Shown: in pieces, positions 46,347 through 58,449 of the stretch
Layout: each line of letters starts with the position of its first letter
How positions within the stretch are numbered: position 1 is the stretch's first letter
Source of the DNA: Pseudomonadota bacterium
Lineage (GTDB): Bacteria; Pseudomonadota; Alphaproteobacteria; Rhizobiales; Xanthobacteraceae
Assembly: GCA_018971625.1 (NCBI GenBank)
Contig: JAGXAJ010000007.1
Location: 1-64,000 of the forward strand
DNA length: 64,000 nucleotides
Direction of reading: 5' to 3'
Program-made: the position numbers and the translations under genes
The notes under the pieces: model-generated
The model's database searches: none
What the model saw: only the letters and a program-made list of their open reading frames with translations
What the model was told of the DNA's origin: nothing

Positions 46347-49163
46347 CTAATTCGATCCCGAACGGCCTTCGCGCTTGCGGATCACGCGAGTTCGCCTGCC
46401 AGTTGCTGGTGCCTCGTCCCTGGTTTTCGCCTTCAGCACCGCGACCGGCAGATGCCTGAACAACTGCGCGAGCGGCGCTTTGCCGGAAAATCCCTCCACC
46501 GAATAGCCCGCGAGATCGACAGCGCCGTCAAACTCTTCTGCGCGCGGCCAGGAACGGCCTTCTTGCGATAACGGCGCGAGCGTTTTCGTTACGACCGCAA
46601 TCGCGGCGTCACCGCCGTACCCCCGCGCGAACGCAATGATATGGTCGCAGTGCGGACCGGTAACTTCGAGCGGCTGATAATCGCCATCTGTAAAGACATC
46701 GGCAAGTTCAGAGCGAAGCTTCAGCAAATGGCGGGTCCAGGCCAGTTTCAAACGGCCATCGGGCCACGTCTGCACAAGATGGTCCCAGTCTGGCGTTTCC
46801 ACTAACGCAAGCGCCTCGGCGCGAGCGGCGAAATCGACCGGCCTGCGGTTATCGGGATCAACCAGCGACAGGTCCCAGAACTCGGTGCCCTGATAAAAGT
46901 CCGGCACGCCCGGCATCGTCGCTTTCAAGGTGATCTGGCTCAGCGAATTCAGCGCGCCCAGCAGCGCTATTCGCCGTGCCAGCTTGTCCAGTGACTCGAT
47001 GAATTCCGCCGAAACCGCGCGATCCAGAATGCGCGCAACGAATGCCTGCACGCCCGCTTCATAGGCCTGGTGCGGATTGAGCCAACTGGTTTCCTGCTTG
47101 CCCTCGCGCGCCGCCTTCAGCGCATAGGCCTGCATCCGCTCCAGCAAGCTGTGGTCGCGCCGCTCCAGCGGCCATACGCCGAGCAGGGCCTGATACAGCA
47201 TATACTCGAAGGTCGCTGACGGCGCGCGCATCTCGCCTTGAAGCGCAAGATGCGGCGCGTTGAGAACCTTCCAGCGCGCTACCGCGCTTGCCCATTCGCC
47301 GGGTATTTCCGCTAGCGCCATCAGGCGCGCACGCGCGTCCTCGCCGCGCTTGGTATCGTGCGTCGCGGTTGCGGTCATGCCATGCGGCCATTCCCGGATG
47401 CGGTCGCGCATCATCCGGTGAAATGCATCTGTGGAAAGCGCATCGGCCCGCGGGTCGCCGCCGACCTCGTTGAGCGCGAGCAGACGATGGTAGCGATAGA
47501 ACGCGGTGTCCTCGAGCGACTTCGCCATCACGGGTCCGGTGAACTGCTGAACCTTCAATGCAAAGCGGCGCACGCGCGGCGCGCTGTGCAGCGATCGGCC
47601 GGATGCTAACAGATCCATTGTCAGCGTATCGCGCAGGAAATCGAAGATGCCTTCGTCGGCGGCAAACCAGTCGGCGCGGGCTCTCTCGATCGTCTGCGAG
47701 ATCAACGCGCGATCCGCCGCCGTCGGACCGGCCGAGGTGAGGTAAGTGCGATAGACCGGAAAATGCAGCACATAGAGTTCGAGCGCCTGCCGCAGGCTGT
47801 CGGCGGAGTAATCCCGGGTGGAATAGTGGCCGCTGGCGATGCGCGCCAACAGGCGGGTCAGCACGGTGAATTCGCTGGTCAGGAGCGTCGCCAGCACGCG
47901 CCTCTTGGCTTCCTTGAGGACAGGCTCGAGGCGCGGCGGCTGATTGCTGATCTGGCGCCAGATCTCATTGAGCGGGCCGAGGCCGTTGCCATCGACCAAC
48001 GCTCGAGTAATGACGTTGAGCCACTCATAGCCGGTGGTACCCTGGACGCCGCTGAACGATGCCAGCGGTTCGCCTTCACCCAGAATCTTTTCGATCACCA
48101 GATATAGCGGCTTGGCCGCCGATCCCTGCGCTTCGCGGATCAGGCGGCGCAGGCGCTGGAAATATTGCGCGGGATCGCGCAAGCCGTCGATGTGATCGAG
48201 CCGCAATCCCTGTAGCCTGTCCTCGCCGATCAGTTTTCTGACGAGTCCATGCATTGCGTCGAAAGTGACGGCGTCCTCGACACGCAATCCTGCGAGCGTG
48301 TTAACATCGAAGAAGCGCCGATAGTTGATGTCGCTGGAGGCGAGTCGCCAATGGCCGAGCTTGTAATGCTGCCGTTCCAGCAGATGATGCAGCGCCGTGA
48401 CCTGTGCGCTGCGCCCGGGACCTGCGCGATAGGCATCCAACCCGCGCGCAATGATCTCGCCGCCGCCCGCTGTATCCCTGAGCGCGGCCTTGAAATCAGG
48501 TGCTTCGCTGCGGTCGGGATGGTGCAATCCCTTGTAGCGCGACGCGAGATCGAGCAGGGCCTTGCCAGCCGCCGTTGTCTCGGCGCCGGCTTCCTTGACA
48601 ATCGCGCGCAGGATTTCGCTGTAGCGTTGCGGCGCGATCGGCAGGCGATGCTCGAAATACCACGCCGAAAAACTGCCCTCGACGGGATCGTAGCGTAGTT
48701 CGATCTCGCCTTTTTCCAGCGCTTCGCCATAGGACGAACCGATGATCGGCAACAGCACGCCGCCGCGCGCGCGGTAGGGCAACTGATCCCAGTCGATATC
48801 GAACGAAGCCGCATGTGGCGAGGCCTGACCCCATTCCAGCACATCGAGCCACCAGGGATTGTCTGCGAAATGCACGCCGACATGGTTCGGGACGAAGTCG
48901 AGGATCAGACCGAGATCGTGCTGCTTCAGCGTCGTGCTCAGGCGATTGAAGCCGGCGTCGCCGCCAAGCTCCGGATTGAATTGGGTGTGATCGACGATGT
49001 CATAGCCGTGGGTGCTGCCCTTGCGGGCCTTCAGGAACGGCGAGGCATAGACATGGCTGATGCCAAGCGACTTCAGGTAGGGAACGACGCTTGCGGCTGC
49101 ATCGAAGTCGAAATCTGCCGTCAATTGCAGACGATAGGTCGCAACGGGAATGCGGGACGGCAT
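46347..49163 (-). CDS. treY: malto-oligosyltrehalose synthase
   Basis: 938 aa GH13: PVATYRLQLTADFDFDAAASVVPYLKSLGISHVYASPFLKARKGSTHGYDIVDH. Confidence 0.95.
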   Translation of the reverse strand: MPSRIPVATYRLQLTADFDFDAAASVVPYLKSLGISHVYASPFLKARKGSTHGYDIVDHTQFNPELGGDAGFNRLSTTLKQHDLGLILDFVPNHVGVHFADNPWWLDVLEWGQASPHAASFDIDWDQLPYRARGGVLLPIIGSSYGEALEKGEIELRYDPVEGSFSAWYFEHRLPIAPQRYSEILRAIVKEAGAETTAAGKALLDLASRYKGLHHPDRSEAPDFKAALRDTAGGGEIIARGLDAYRAGPGRSAQVTALHHLLERQHYKLGHWRLASSDINYRRFFDVNTLAGLRVEDAVTFDAMHGLVRKLIGEDRLQGLRLDHIDGLRDPAQYFQRLRRLIREAQGSAAKPLYLVIEKILGEGEPLASFSGVQGTTGYEWLNVITRALVDGNGLGPLNEIWRQISNQPPRLEPVLKEAKRRVLATLLTSEFTVLTRLLARIASGHYSTRDYSADSLRQALELYVLHFPVYRTYLTSAGPTAADRALISQTIERARADWFAADEGIFDFLRDTLTMDLLASGRSLHSAPRVRRFALKVQQFTGPVMAKSLEDTAFYRYHRLLALNEVGGDPRADALSTDAFHRMMRDRIREWPHGMTATATHDTKRGEDARARLMALAEIPGEWASAVARWKVLNAPHLALQGEMRAPSATFEYMLYQALLGVWPLERRDHSLLERMQAYALKAAREGKQETSWLNPHQAYEAGVQAFVARILDRAVSAEFIESLDKLARRIALLGALNSLSQITLKATMPGVPDFYQGTEFWDLSLVDPDNRRPVDFAARAEALALVETPDWDHLVQTWPDGRLKLAWTRHLLKLRSELADVFTDGDYQPLEVTGPHCDHIIAFARGYGGDAAIAVVTKTLAPLSQEGRSWPRAEEFDGAVDLAGYSVEGFSGKAPLAQLFRHLPVAVLKAKTRDEAPATGRRTRVIRKREGRSGSN

Positions 49164-49166
49164 TGT

Positions 49167-50924
49167 CTATCCGATGCGCCAGGATACGGCCCAAGGTGGC
49201 ATGCTCCCGGTCAACTCGCTGCCCCAGATCAGGGTTCCCTTGGGAGCGGCTGCAAGGGGCGTGTCCCCGTTCGACAGATTGGCCGTCAGCGAGAGCGTCG
49301 ACCCATCGCCCAAGCGCCAGTCGGCTGCCAGCAGACCGCTATCCTCCGCATGGGCGCGGCCGAAGACCGCGCCGGCCAGCCGCGGAATGACCTCCCGTTG
49401 CCGGATCGAAAGGAGTTTTTGTACCAGCGCAAGCCGTTCGCGTCCCGGCGATTGCTCGCGCGACGGCCAGTCCAGCACGGCGGATTGCATGGTCGAGATC
49501 TCGAGCGGATCGGGAATTTCGTCACCGTATTTGGCGTAAGCGCCGGCGAATTCCCTGCGCCGTCCCTCGCGAACGGCCTTGGCGAGATCGCCATGAAAGT
49601 CGCAGAAAAACGGAAACGGAGCTTTCGATCCCCATTCCTCACCCATGAACAGCATCGGCACCATCGGCGCCAGCAGGGTGATTGTTAGTGCCGCTTCCAT
49701 GGCGCGGGGATTGGCATTTGCTTCAAGCCTGTCGCCGAGCGCGCGGTTGCCGATCTGGTCATGGTTCTGCAGGAAACTGACAAAGGCGAGGGGGGCGAGC
49801 TTGCCGCTGGGTTCGCCGCGGGGCTGCCCGTCGCGATGCGCGGAGGCTTCGCCCTGATACACAAAGCCGGAGCCGAGGGTGCGAGCGATATCGCGGAGCG
49901 GTGAGTGCTGATAGTCGCGGTAATAACCATGGGCTTCGCCCGTCAGCAGCACGTGCCAGGCGTGATGATAATCGTCGTTCCATTGCGCGCGATATTTCCC
50001 ACTTGGCGGGTTCTGTCCGGCGTCGAGCAGGTGCGCGGCGTTATCGTCGTTCTCGAGCATCAGGTGAATGTAGCGGCCGGTTGCGTCGGCGAGCTTGCCG
50101 ACCGCGCGGCTGAGATCGCCGAGCATCGGGACCTCGCCGGGTTCGGCGATGGCATGCACGGCATCAAGCCGCAGCCCATCGAAACGATAGTCGCGCAGCC
50201 AGTACAGCGCGTTCTCGATGGCGAAGTCGCGGACCTGCCTTACCCGGTAGTCGATCGCGCTGCCCCACGGCGTCTGCGCATCCGTGAAGAACGAAGGTGC
50301 ATAGCGGCCGAGATAATTGCCCTCGGGGCCGAAATGATTATAGACGACGTCGAGAAACACCATCAGGCCGCGCAGATGGGCTTCATCGATCAGCGTCTTG
50401 AGGTCGTCGGGACGGCCATAGGCGCTGTCCGGCGCATACCAAAGCACGCCGTCATAACCCCAGTTGCGCTGGCCCGCGAAATCCGCCAGCGGCATCAACT
50501 CGAGCGCGGTGATGCCGGTTGTCTTGAGATGATCGAGCCGGTCGATCATGGCGCGGTAAGTGCCGTCTCGCTTGAAGGTGCCGACATGGCTTTCGAGTAT
50601 CACGGTCTCCGGCCACGGCCGTCCGCGCCAGTTTTCCGAGCGCCAGCGATAGGTGGCGTGGTCGATCACTTCGCTTGGGCCGGACACGTCTTCCGGTTGA
50701 AAGGCCGACGCGGGATCTGGCACGTCGATGTCGTCGTCGATGCGGAATTTGTAGTGCGCGCCGGCTTTCACGCCGGCAACATCGGCCGAAAACCAGCCGT
50801 CATCGCCGCGGCGCAGGGCATACGGTTTGTCCAGCAGAACATCGACGCGCCTGGCCGCGGGCGCCCACAGCCGAAACGATGCGCCATCCGCTGTCAGCCT
50901 GGGACCGAATTGCCGTTCATTCAT
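49167..50924 (-). CDS. treZ: malto-oligosyltrehalose trehalohydrolase
   Basis: FGPRLTADGASFRLWAPAARRVDVLL...MFMGEEWGSKAPFPFFCDF. Confidence 0.95.
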   Translation of the reverse strand: MNERQFGPRLTADGASFRLWAPAARRVDVLLDKPYALRRGDDGWFSADVAGVKAGAHYKFRIDDDIDVPDPASAFQPEDVSGPSEVIDHATYRWRSENWRGRPWPETVILESHVGTFKRDGTYRAMIDRLDHLKTTGITALELMPLADFAGQRNWGYDGVLWYAPDSAYGRPDDLKTLIDEAHLRGLMVFLDVVYNHFGPEGNYLGRYAPSFFTDAQTPWGSAIDYRVRQVRDFAIENALYWLRDYRFDGLRLDAVHAIAEPGEVPMLGDLSRAVGKLADATGRYIHLMLENDDNAAHLLDAGQNPPSGKYRAQWNDDYHHAWHVLLTGEAHGYYRDYQHSPLRDIARTLGSGFVYQGEASAHRDGQPRGEPSGKLAPLAFVSFLQNHDQIGNRALGDRLEANANPRAMEAALTITLLAPMVPMLFMGEEWGSKAPFPFFCDFHGDLAKAVREGRRREFAGAYAKYGDEIPDPLEISTMQSAVLDWPSREQSPGRERLALVQKLLSIRQREVIPRLAGAVFGRAHAEDSGLLAADWRLGDGSTLSLTANLSNGDTPLAAAPKGTLIWGSELTGSMPPWAVSWRIG

Positions 50925-52993
50925 GCGAAACCCGAAAAGGCGAGCACCGTGCGGGGAGGCGCCTTCGTTTCGGTGCCCGAGGCAAACTCGGCGGTTCCCT
51001 GCACGTTATCGGCGGTGTTCAACACCTGCCGCCAATTTTTATATTCAGGCATTTTCGGCAACTGGAATGCGATCTCTTCGGGCGCGGCATTCAACACGAT
51101 AAAGATCGGCGCGCCGCCGGGCTCCGAAGGTCCCAGCACATATGCAAGGAATCTGCCTTCCGGGAAATTCCAGTCGGCTTCCGTCATGTCATCCGCCGAC
51201 GGCGTTAGCCATGATACGCCGTAGGAACCGTCGGCACGTCGCCCGTCGAGCCAACGGTGCGAGCGGATCTGCGGAAAACGCCGGCGCAGTTCGGTCATGT
51301 GACCAACGAAGTCAGTGAGGTCGCTCTCGCTGCCGAGGCGTTCCCATCCAACCCAGCCGATTTCGTTATCCTGGCAATAGGCGTTGTTGTTGCCGTGCTG
51401 GGTGTTGCCGACTTCGTCGCCCGCCAGAATCAAGGGCAGTCCTTGCGCCAGCAACAGGCAGGCGAGCTGGTTTTTCCGCAACCGCAGCCGCAGGGCGTTG
51501 ATCGCGGGATCGTCGGTCGGCCCTTCATGGCCGCAATTATTGCTGTGGTTGTCGCTCGATCCGTCGCGATTGTCCTCGCCGTTGGCCTCATTGTGCTTTT
51601 CGTTGTAGCGAAACAGGTCGGCCAGCGTGAAACCGTCATGCACGGTGACATGATTGATGCTGGCACGGTGGGCACGGCCGTCATGATTGAACAGGTCGGA
51701 TGAGCCGGTCATGCGGCTCGATACTTCGCCAATCAGGCTGCCTTCGCCGCTCCAGTAGCGACGCAACGCGCTGCGATAGCGATCATTCCATTCCGACCAT
51801 TGCGAGGGAAACGCGCCGACCTGGTAGCCGCCGAGACCCAGATCCCAGGGCTCCGCCACCAGCTTGACGGCCGCGAGCACCGGGTCTTGCCGGATCGCGG
51901 TGAGAAACGCGCTGTTGCGGTCGAAACCGTTCGGACCGCGCGCCAGCGTAGTGGCGAGATCGAAGCGGAAGCCGTCGACGTGGCAAACCTCTACCCAATA
52001 GCGCAGTGAATCCATCACCATCTGCAGCACACGGGGATGGCCGAGATTGAGCGAACTGCCACATCCCGTGAAGTCGTCGTAATAGCGCGGATTGTCCGGC
52101 TTCAGCCAGTAATAGGAAGCGTTGTCGATGCCGCGGAACGACAGCGTCGGGCCCATATGATTGCCTTCTGCGGTGTGGTTGTAAACGACGTCGAGCATCA
52201 CCTCGATGCCGGCGTCGTGCAGCCGCGCCACCGTGGTGCGGAAGGCGTCCAGCGGATTGTCCGGGGAGTAGCGCGGCTCTGGTGCAAAAAACGACAGGGT
52301 GTTGTAGCCCCAGTAATTCGCCAGCTTCCTTTCCACCAGTATCCGGTCGTCGACGAAGCCGTGAATCGGCAGCAACTCGATGGTGGTGACCCCGAGGTGC
52401 TTGAGATGGTCGATCATCGCGGGCGACGAGAGGCCGCCATAGGTGCCGCGCAAATTGTGTGGTACGTCGCCGCGTTTCTGTGTCAGGCCCTTGACGTGCG
52501 CCTCATAGATGATGGTGTCTTCCCACCGGATCTGCGGGCGGATCTCGCGGCGGCCCCAATTGAAGGTCTCGTCGACCACGACGGCCTTGGGTATGCCGCG
52601 GGCATTGTCGCGCCGGTCGAACGACAGGTCCTCGCGCGCGCTACCGGTGCGATAGGCAAAATGGGCGTCGCTCCACACCAGCCGCCCGGCGAGCCGTCTC
52701 GCATAGGGATCGAGCAGCAGTTTGTTGGCGTTGAATCTGTGGCCGTGCTCGGGCTCGTAGGGGCCATGAACGCGATAGCCATAGAGCTGTCCGGGGGAAA
52801 CGTCGTTCAGATAGCAATGCCATACGTCCTCGCTGCGTTCAGGCAGCTCGATGCGTTCCAGTTCGCGGCGGCCCTGGCTGTCGAACAGGCACAGTTCGAC
52901 CTTGCGCGCATTGGCGGAAAACAGCGCGAAATTGGTCCCCCTGCCGTCCCAGCTTGCACCGAGGCGGTAGGGTGTTCCGGCGGATAATCGCAT
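50921..52993 (-). CDS. glgX: glycogen debranching enzyme GlgX/TreX
   Basis: 690 aa GH13: SWDGRGTNFALFSANARKVELCLFD...DEVGNTQHGNNNAYCQDNEIGWVGW. Confidence 0.95.
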   Translation of the reverse strand: MRLSAGTPYRLGASWDGRGTNFALFSANARKVELCLFDSQGRRELERIELPERSEDVWHCYLNDVSPGQLYGYRVHGPYEPEHGHRFNANKLLLDPYARRLAGRLVWSDAHFAYRTGSAREDLSFDRRDNARGIPKAVVVDETFNWGRREIRPQIRWEDTIIYEAHVKGLTQKRGDVPHNLRGTYGGLSSPAMIDHLKHLGVTTIELLPIHGFVDDRILVERKLANYWGYNTLSFFAPEPRYSPDNPLDAFRTTVARLHDAGIEVMLDVVYNHTAEGNHMGPTLSFRGIDNASYYWLKPDNPRYYDDFTGCGSSLNLGHPRVLQMVMDSLRYWVEVCHVDGFRFDLATTLARGPNGFDRNSAFLTAIRQDPVLAAVKLVAEPWDLGLGGYQVGAFPSQWSEWNDRYRSALRRYWSGEGSLIGEVSSRMTGSSDLFNHDGRAHRASINHVTVHDGFTLADLFRYNEKHNEANGEDNRDGSSDNHSNNCGHEGPTDDPAINALRLRLRKNQLACLLLAQGLPLILAGDEVGNTQHGNNNAYCQDNEIGWVGWERLGSESDLTDFVGHMTELRRRFPQIRSHRWLDGRRADGSYGVSWLTPSADDMTEADWNFPEGRFLAYVLGPSEPGGAPIFIVLNAAPEEIAFQLPKMPEYKNWRQVLNTADNVQGTAEFASGTETKAPPRTVLAFSGFA

Positions 52994-52996
52994 GCG

Positions 52997-55144
52997 TCAG
53001 CTTTCCGGTACGAGAAATATCGCAGCCAAGGGCGGAATAGTCAGATTGAGTTCGGGCACGAGACCTTCCAGGGTGTGGACCTCGCCGACGTTTCCGACAT
53101 TGCTGCCGCCATAATGCGCGGAATCCGAATTGAATACCTCGTGCCACTTGCCGGCGAATGGCACCCGGACTCGATAGTCGTGATAGACGTTAGGTGAAAA
53201 ATTCACCACCACAAGGCAACGCGCCCGGGCATCACTGCCTTTGCGGATCCAGGCAAACACGTTGCCATTCGCATCCTCGGTAATGATCCATTCAAAGCCG
53301 GCTTGATCGCAATCCATCTCGTGCAGCGCCGGCAGCGCCCGGTACAGCCGGTTGAGGTCGCGGATCAGGCTGTGGATGCCGGCGTGATTCTGCTGGTCGA
53401 GCAGATGCCAGTCGAGCGAACGGTCGTGGCTCCATTCCTGCTCCTGGCCAAATTCGCAGCCCATGAACATCAGTTTCTTGCCGGGATGAGCGAACATGAA
53501 ACTGTAGTAGGCGCGCAGATTGGCAAAGCGTTGCCATTGGTCGCCGGGCATCCGGCCAAGGATCGATCGCTTGCCGTGTACGACTTCATCATGCGACAGC
53601 GGCAGGATGAAATTCTCCGAGAACGCGTAGTGCAGCCCGAACAGCACGTCGCCATGGTGGTATTTCCGGTGGATCGGATCCTTGCTGATGTAATTCAGCG
53701 TGTCGTGCATCCAGCCCATATTCCATTTGTAGCCGAAGCCAAGCCCGCCATATTCGACCGGGCGCGACACTTGCGGCCAGGCGGTTGATTCCTCCGCGGC
53801 CGTGGTAGCGTGCGGGAAGCGGGCGAATACTTCGGTATTGAAGCGGCGCAGGAAGTTGATGGCTTCGAGATTTTCCCGGCCGCCATATTGGTTCGGAATC
53901 CATCCCCCCGCGGGCCGGCTGTAATCGAGGTACAGCATTGAGGCAACCGCATCGACCCGCAGGCCATCGATCGCATAACGCTCGAGCCAGAACAGCGCGT
54001 TCGACACCAGGAAATTCGTGACTTCGGTGCGGCCGTAATTGTAGATCAGCGTGCCCCAATCGAGATGACGGCCTTGCAGGGGGTTAGCGTGCTCGTATAG
54101 CGCCGTGCCGTCGAAATGGCCGAGGGCGTGTGGATCGTCCGGAAAATGCCCGGGCACCCAGTCGAGCAGCACGCCCAGGCCTTCGCGATGGCAGGCATCG
54201 ACCAGCGCGGCGAAATCCTCCGGCGGTCCGAATCGGCTGGTCGGCGCGTAGAGGCCGGTCGGTTGATAGCCCCATGAGCCGTCGAACGGATGCTCGTTGA
54301 TCGGCAGAAACTCGACATGGGTAAAGCCGAGATCGCGAACGTAGCGGGGAAGCTGCTCGGCCAGATCGCGGTAACTCAACCATTCGTTATGGCCCTTGCG
54401 CCGCCACGAGCCGAGATGCACCTCGTAGATCGACATCGGCGCGCTGCGCGCGTTGACGTCCGGTGGCGCCGGCCGCGGATGCGGCAATCTGGTCTCGTCG
54501 AGGACGATCGATGCGGTACTTGGGCGCATTTCGGCGGCAAAGGCCATCGGATCGGACTTCAAGGGCAGATGCTGGCCCTGCGGTCCCACGATATCGAACT
54601 TGTATCGATCTCCCGGCGCGGCGCGGGGGATGAACAGTTCCCAATAGCCGATGCCGCGGACCCGCATCGGATGGCGTCGCTCATTCCAGAAGTTGAAATC
54701 GCCGACCACGCTGACCCGCCGGGCATTGGGTGCGAGCACCACGAAGGCCACGCCCTCGACGCCGTCGAGCGTCATCGGATGCGCCCCGAGCTTGTCGTAG
54801 AGCCGCTGATGGGTGCCCTCGCCGAGCAAATAGAGATCGAAATCGGTCAGGACGGGCGGAAAGCGGTAGGGATCATCGAGATCGACCACCTTGTCGCCGA
54901 AGCGAGCCCGCAACTGATAGCGTTTCGAACCGTTCGGCAACGCGCCGGCAAACAGGCCGGCGTCGTGAATGCGCGCAAGCGGTGCGGTTTCGCCGTGTTC
55001 GCCGATCGCCTCGACATTGGAGGCGTCCGGCAGGAACGCACGCACGACGTTCCGGTTGCCCTCGGCATGCAGCCCGAGATAGTGGAACGGGTCGGAATGC
55101 CGGCCCTCGATGATCGCATAGGCCTCGGGGGGTAATTTGCTCAT
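52997..55144 (-). CDS. glgB: 1,4-alpha-glucan branching enzyme
   Basis: [69 protein letters not shown]. Confidence 0.96.
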   Translation of the reverse strand: MSKLPPEAYAIIEGRHSDPFHYLGLHAEGNRNVVRAFLPDASNVEAIGEHGETAPLARIHDAGLFAGALPNGSKRYQLRARFGDKVVDLDDPYRFPPVLTDFDLYLLGEGTHQRLYDKLGAHPMTLDGVEGVAFVVLAPNARRVSVVGDFNFWNERRHPMRVRGIGYWELFIPRAAPGDRYKFDIVGPQGQHLPLKSDPMAFAAEMRPSTASIVLDETRLPHPRPAPPDVNARSAPMSIYEVHLGSWRRKGHNEWLSYRDLAEQLPRYVRDLGFTHVEFLPINEHPFDGSWGYQPTGLYAPTSRFGPPEDFAALVDACHREGLGVLLDWVPGHFPDDPHALGHFDGTALYEHANPLQGRHLDWGTLIYNYGRTEVTNFLVSNALFWLERYAIDGLRVDAVASMLYLDYSRPAGGWIPNQYGGRENLEAINFLRRFNTEVFARFPHATTAAEESTAWPQVSRPVEYGGLGFGYKWNMGWMHDTLNYISKDPIHRKYHHGDVLFGLHYAFSENFILPLSHDEVVHGKRSILGRMPGDQWQRFANLRAYYSFMFAHPGKKLMFMGCEFGQEQEWSHDRSLDWHLLDQQNHAGIHSLIRDLNRLYRALPALHEMDCDQAGFEWIITEDANGNVFAWIRKGSDARARCLVVVNFSPNVYHDYRVRVPFAGKWHEVFNSDSAHYGGSNVGNVGEVHTLEGLVPELNLTIPPLAAIFLVPES

Positions 55145-58100
55145 GGCGCCTCATTGTGGTGAGACAAGATTCGAAGCACGCCGGTCAGCGGAACGCGCAG
55201 CCACTCGGGTCGATGAGCCAGTTCGTATTCGATCTCGTAAAACGCCTTTTCGATCAGGAAGAAGTCCAGCAGCCGTTCGGCGGCTCGCCGGTCGGCCGGC
55301 CACAGCCGCGGATGCGTCATGGTCTCGCGATAGGCGGCGAGGAAGGTCGCTGTGGCGCGATCGCGCCAGTCCGCCAGCGCGGCCGCAAGTTTGCCGTGCT
55401 CGTCGGGAGATATTTTGAGCGCGCGATCGAGTGCTGCGGTGGCTGAATAGTCGATCGAGCGCACCAGGCCCGCAACGTCGCGCGCCGCCGGCCCCTTGCG
55501 GCGGCGTTCGCTGTGCGGACGGCGAGGCTCGCCCTCGAAATCGATGATGAAGATGTCGTCCTTGACGATCAGCATCTGGCCAAGATGGAAATCGCCGTGG
55601 TGACGGATATTCAGGTTATCGACATCAGACGAAACCAGTTCGCTCAGGCGATTGCGCAAAGTGGGACGCAGGCCGAGTAACTGGTCGATCAGCTGGCGGT
55701 CCATTTCCCGGAACGCGTCACGGCGCTGTCTGACAGTATCGAACACCCGATCGGCGCGGATCATCGTCTCTTCGATCCAGCGCTCGACATCCTCCGGCCG
55801 GGTCGGTTCGGGCGCGAAATCGACCAGCGCGTCGGTGCTGGCGAGCGCAAGATGCATCTCGGCGGCGCGCCTGCCGGTTTGGGCCATGTAACGCAGATAG
55901 GGCACCTGCTCGTCGCTGCGGCCGGGATGTTCGCTCGTTGCGAGCAAGCGCTGTTCCTCGACGAAGCGATCGAGATAGGCCGAAGTCACGGTCCAGCCGT
56001 CGCCCTGATTCTCAACAAAGGTGTGAACGATCGCGATCGCGCTGGTCTGGTTACCCTCGATCAGTTCCACGCTGCCGAGCAGCGCGGGCGTATTGGCAAA
56101 ACCGGCGACCTCGGTGAGGAAACGGCCCATCTCGATCTCGGGATTGATGCCGGCTTCGAGCTTTCGATAGAGCTTGACCACATAGTCGCTGTCCACCAGC
56201 GCGGTACTGTTGGATTGCTCGGTCTCGACCGCGCGGATGCGTTCGGGCTGCCGGATCGGCCTGTCGGAGAATTTGCTGGTCGGCGTGAATTTCAGCCGCA
56301 GCTCGCCTTCCTCGACAATCAGGGATTCGCGCAAATTGCGCAGCAACAAGGCGATGAAGATCTCACCGCTCGCGACATCGAGCAGCGTACCTTCGCGCGC
56401 GCCCTGGCGAACGGCGGCGAAGGCGTTGGGATTGTAACGCTCGCGGTCGAACCGCAACCATTCGATCTGCATCGGAAGCACATAGCGCGTTGTCACGCCA
56501 CGCTGGGTGACTTCGAAAAAGGCGAGCCACGGCCGGTTGTCGCCGATGTCGCAGAATGGAATAGCCGACGTCAACGTCGGCTGGATCGCCTTCGGTATGC
56601 GCTCCGGATACCAGCGCGTGCGTGCCAGATGTCCCGGCAGCACGTCGCGTTCGAATACGCCCCGGGTCCGCGCCAGCGATACCCAGGTCGAGCCCAGCGG
56701 CACCACCAGCGTTTCGAATTCGGGCACTGCCGACCGCTTGGCAGGCTGCGATTTATCGGGCTGCTGGAGTTGAAACCAGTAGAAGCCATAGGGCGCCAGC
56801 GTGATCATATAGGGCAGTTCGCCGATCGCCGGGAAACAGGTGCGGCCGAGCATCTCGAGCGGGACACGTTCCTTCCAGGCCGAAAGATCGAGTTCGGTGG
56901 CTTGTGCAGAGCGCGACAAATTGGCGACGCAGAGGATCGCTTCCTCGCCATATTGCCGGACGTAAGCCAGCACCGAGCGATTGAGCGGGCGGATGAAGGT
57001 CATGGTGCCGCGGCCGAACGCCAGCGTCGATTTGCGCACCGAGATCAGCTTCTTGGTAGCGCTCAACAGCGACGACAGGCTGCGCGACTGTGCCTCGACA
57101 TTGACGGATTCATAGCCATAGACCGGGTCCATGATGGTCGGGGCATAGAGCCTGGCTGGATCGGCGCGGGAGAATCCGCCATTGCGGTCGGGCGTCCATT
57201 GCATCGGCGTGCGGACGCCGTTGCGGTCACCGAGATAGATGTTATCGCCCATCCCGATCTCGTCGCCGTAATAGATGATCGGCGTGCCCGGGAACGACAG
57301 CAATAACGAGTTCATCAGCTCGATCTTGCGCCGGTCATTGTCCATCAGCGGCGCAAGCCGGCGACGGATGCCGACATTGATGCGGGCACGGGGATCGTTG
57401 GCGTAGGTCGACCACAGATAATCGCGCTCGACGTCGGTGACCATTTCCAGCGTGAGTTCGTCGTGGTTGCGCAGGAACAGCGCCCATTGGCAACTGCTCG
57501 GGATATCGGGTGTCTGCCGCAGGATGTCGGTGATCGGAAAGCGGTCCTCCTGCGCGATCGCCATATAAATCCGCGGCATCAGCGGAAAATGATAGGCCAT
57601 CTGGCATTCGTCGCCGCGGCCGAAATATTCCTGCACGTCCTCAGGCCATTGATTGGCCTCTGCCAGAAGCACCTTGCCTTTGGAATAGGCGTCGAGTTCG
57701 GCACGCAGCTTCTTGATGATGGCGTGGGTTTCCGGCAGGTTCTCGTTATTGGTGCCGTCGCGCTCGCAAAGGTAGGGAATGGCGTCGAGCCGGAAGCCGT
57801 CGACGCCGGTGTCGAGCCAGCGCTTCATCACCTGAATGATGGCGCTGACCACGCGCGGATTGTCGAAATTCAGGTCGGGTTGGTGCGAGAAGAAGCGATG
57901 CCAGTAGAACTGGCCGGCTTCCGGATCCCAGGTCCAGTTCGACTTCTCGGTATCGGTGAAGATGATCCGCGTGCCCTGGTATTTCTGATCGGTATCGCTC
58001 CACACATACCAGTTGCGCGCGCTCGATTTCGGATCGCTGCGGCGAGCGCGCTTGAACCAGTCGTGCTGGTCGGAAGTATGGTTGATCACGAGTTCGGTGA

Positions 58101-58437
58101 TGACCTTGAGGCCCCGGCGCTTGGCTTCGACGATGAATCGCCGGAAATCCTTCATGGTGCCGAAATCGGAATTGATGTCGCCATAGTCGGCGATGTCATA
58201 GCCGTCGTCGCGGCCGGGCGACGGATAGAACGGCAGCAGCCACAACGCGGTGACGCCGAGGTCCTGCAGATAGCCGAGCTTTTCGGTCAGCCCGGCGAAA
58301 TCGCCGATACCGTCATTATTGCTGTCGGCAAAGGCCTTGACGTGGAGCTGATAGATGATGGCGTCCTTGTACCACAGCTCGTCCACGGTCTCGGTGGCCG
58401 GCTGCTCCTTCGCATCGATGGAGGACATCACATTCAT
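55141..58437 (-). CDS. treS: trehalose synthase/maltokinase fusion
   Basis: 1098 aa; TreS ([29 protein letters not shown]) plus C-terminal kinase-like part ([39 protein letters not shown]). Confidence 0.95.
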   Translation of the reverse strand: MNVMSSIDAKEQPATETVDELWYKDAIIYQLHVKAFADSNNDGIGDFAGLTEKLGYLQDLGVTALWLLPFYPSPGRDDGYDIADYGDINSDFGTMKDFRRFIVEAKRRGLKVITELVINHTSDQHDWFKRARRSDPKSSARNWYVWSDTDQKYQGTRIIFTDTEKSNWTWDPEAGQFYWHRFFSHQPDLNFDNPRVVSAIIQVMKRWLDTGVDGFRLDAIPYLCERDGTNNENLPETHAIIKKLRAELDAYSKGKVLLAEANQWPEDVQEYFGRGDECQMAYHFPLMPRIYMAIAQEDRFPITDILRQTPDIPSSCQWALFLRNHDELTLEMVTDVERDYLWSTYANDPRARINVGIRRRLAPLMDNDRRKIELMNSLLLSFPGTPIIYYGDEIGMGDNIYLGDRNGVRTPMQWTPDRNGGFSRADPARLYAPTIMDPVYGYESVNVEAQSRSLSSLLSATKKLISVRKSTLAFGRGTMTFIRPLNRSVLAYVRQYGEEAILCVANLSRSAQATELDLSAWKERVPLEMLGRTCFPAIGELPYMITLAPYGFYWFQLQQPDKSQPAKRSAVPEFETLVVPLGSTWVSLARTRGVFERDVLPGHLARTRWYPERIPKAIQPTLTSAIPFCDIGDNRPWLAFFEVTQRGVTTRYVLPMQIEWLRFDRERYNPNAFAAVRQGAREGTLLDVASGEIFIALLLRNLRESLIVEEGELRLKFTPTSKFSDRPIRQPERIRAVETEQSNSTALVDSDYVVKLYRKLEAGINPEIEMGRFLTEVAGFANTPALLGSVELIEGNQTSAIAIVHTFVENQGDGWTVTSAYLDRFVEEQRLLATSEHPGRSDEQVPYLRYMAQTGRRAAEMHLALASTDALVDFAPEPTRPEDVERWIEETMIRADRVFDTVRQRRDAFREMDRQLIDQLLGLRPTLRNRLSELVSSDVDNLNIRHHGDFHLGQMLIVKDDIFIIDFEGEPRRPHSERRRKGPAARDVAGLVRSIDYSATAALDRALKISPDEHGKLAAALADWRDRATATFLAAYRETMTHPRLWPADRRAAERLLDFFLIEKAFYEIEYELAHRPEWLRVPLTGVLRILSHHNEAP

Positions 58438-58449
58438 GGCGCGGTCCTT

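Noticed and set aside
52037-52987. 316-aa plus-strand ORF antisense to glgX
   Set aside because: Shadow ORF of a clear GH13 gene; the same applies to other long antisense ORFs across the glucan cluster.
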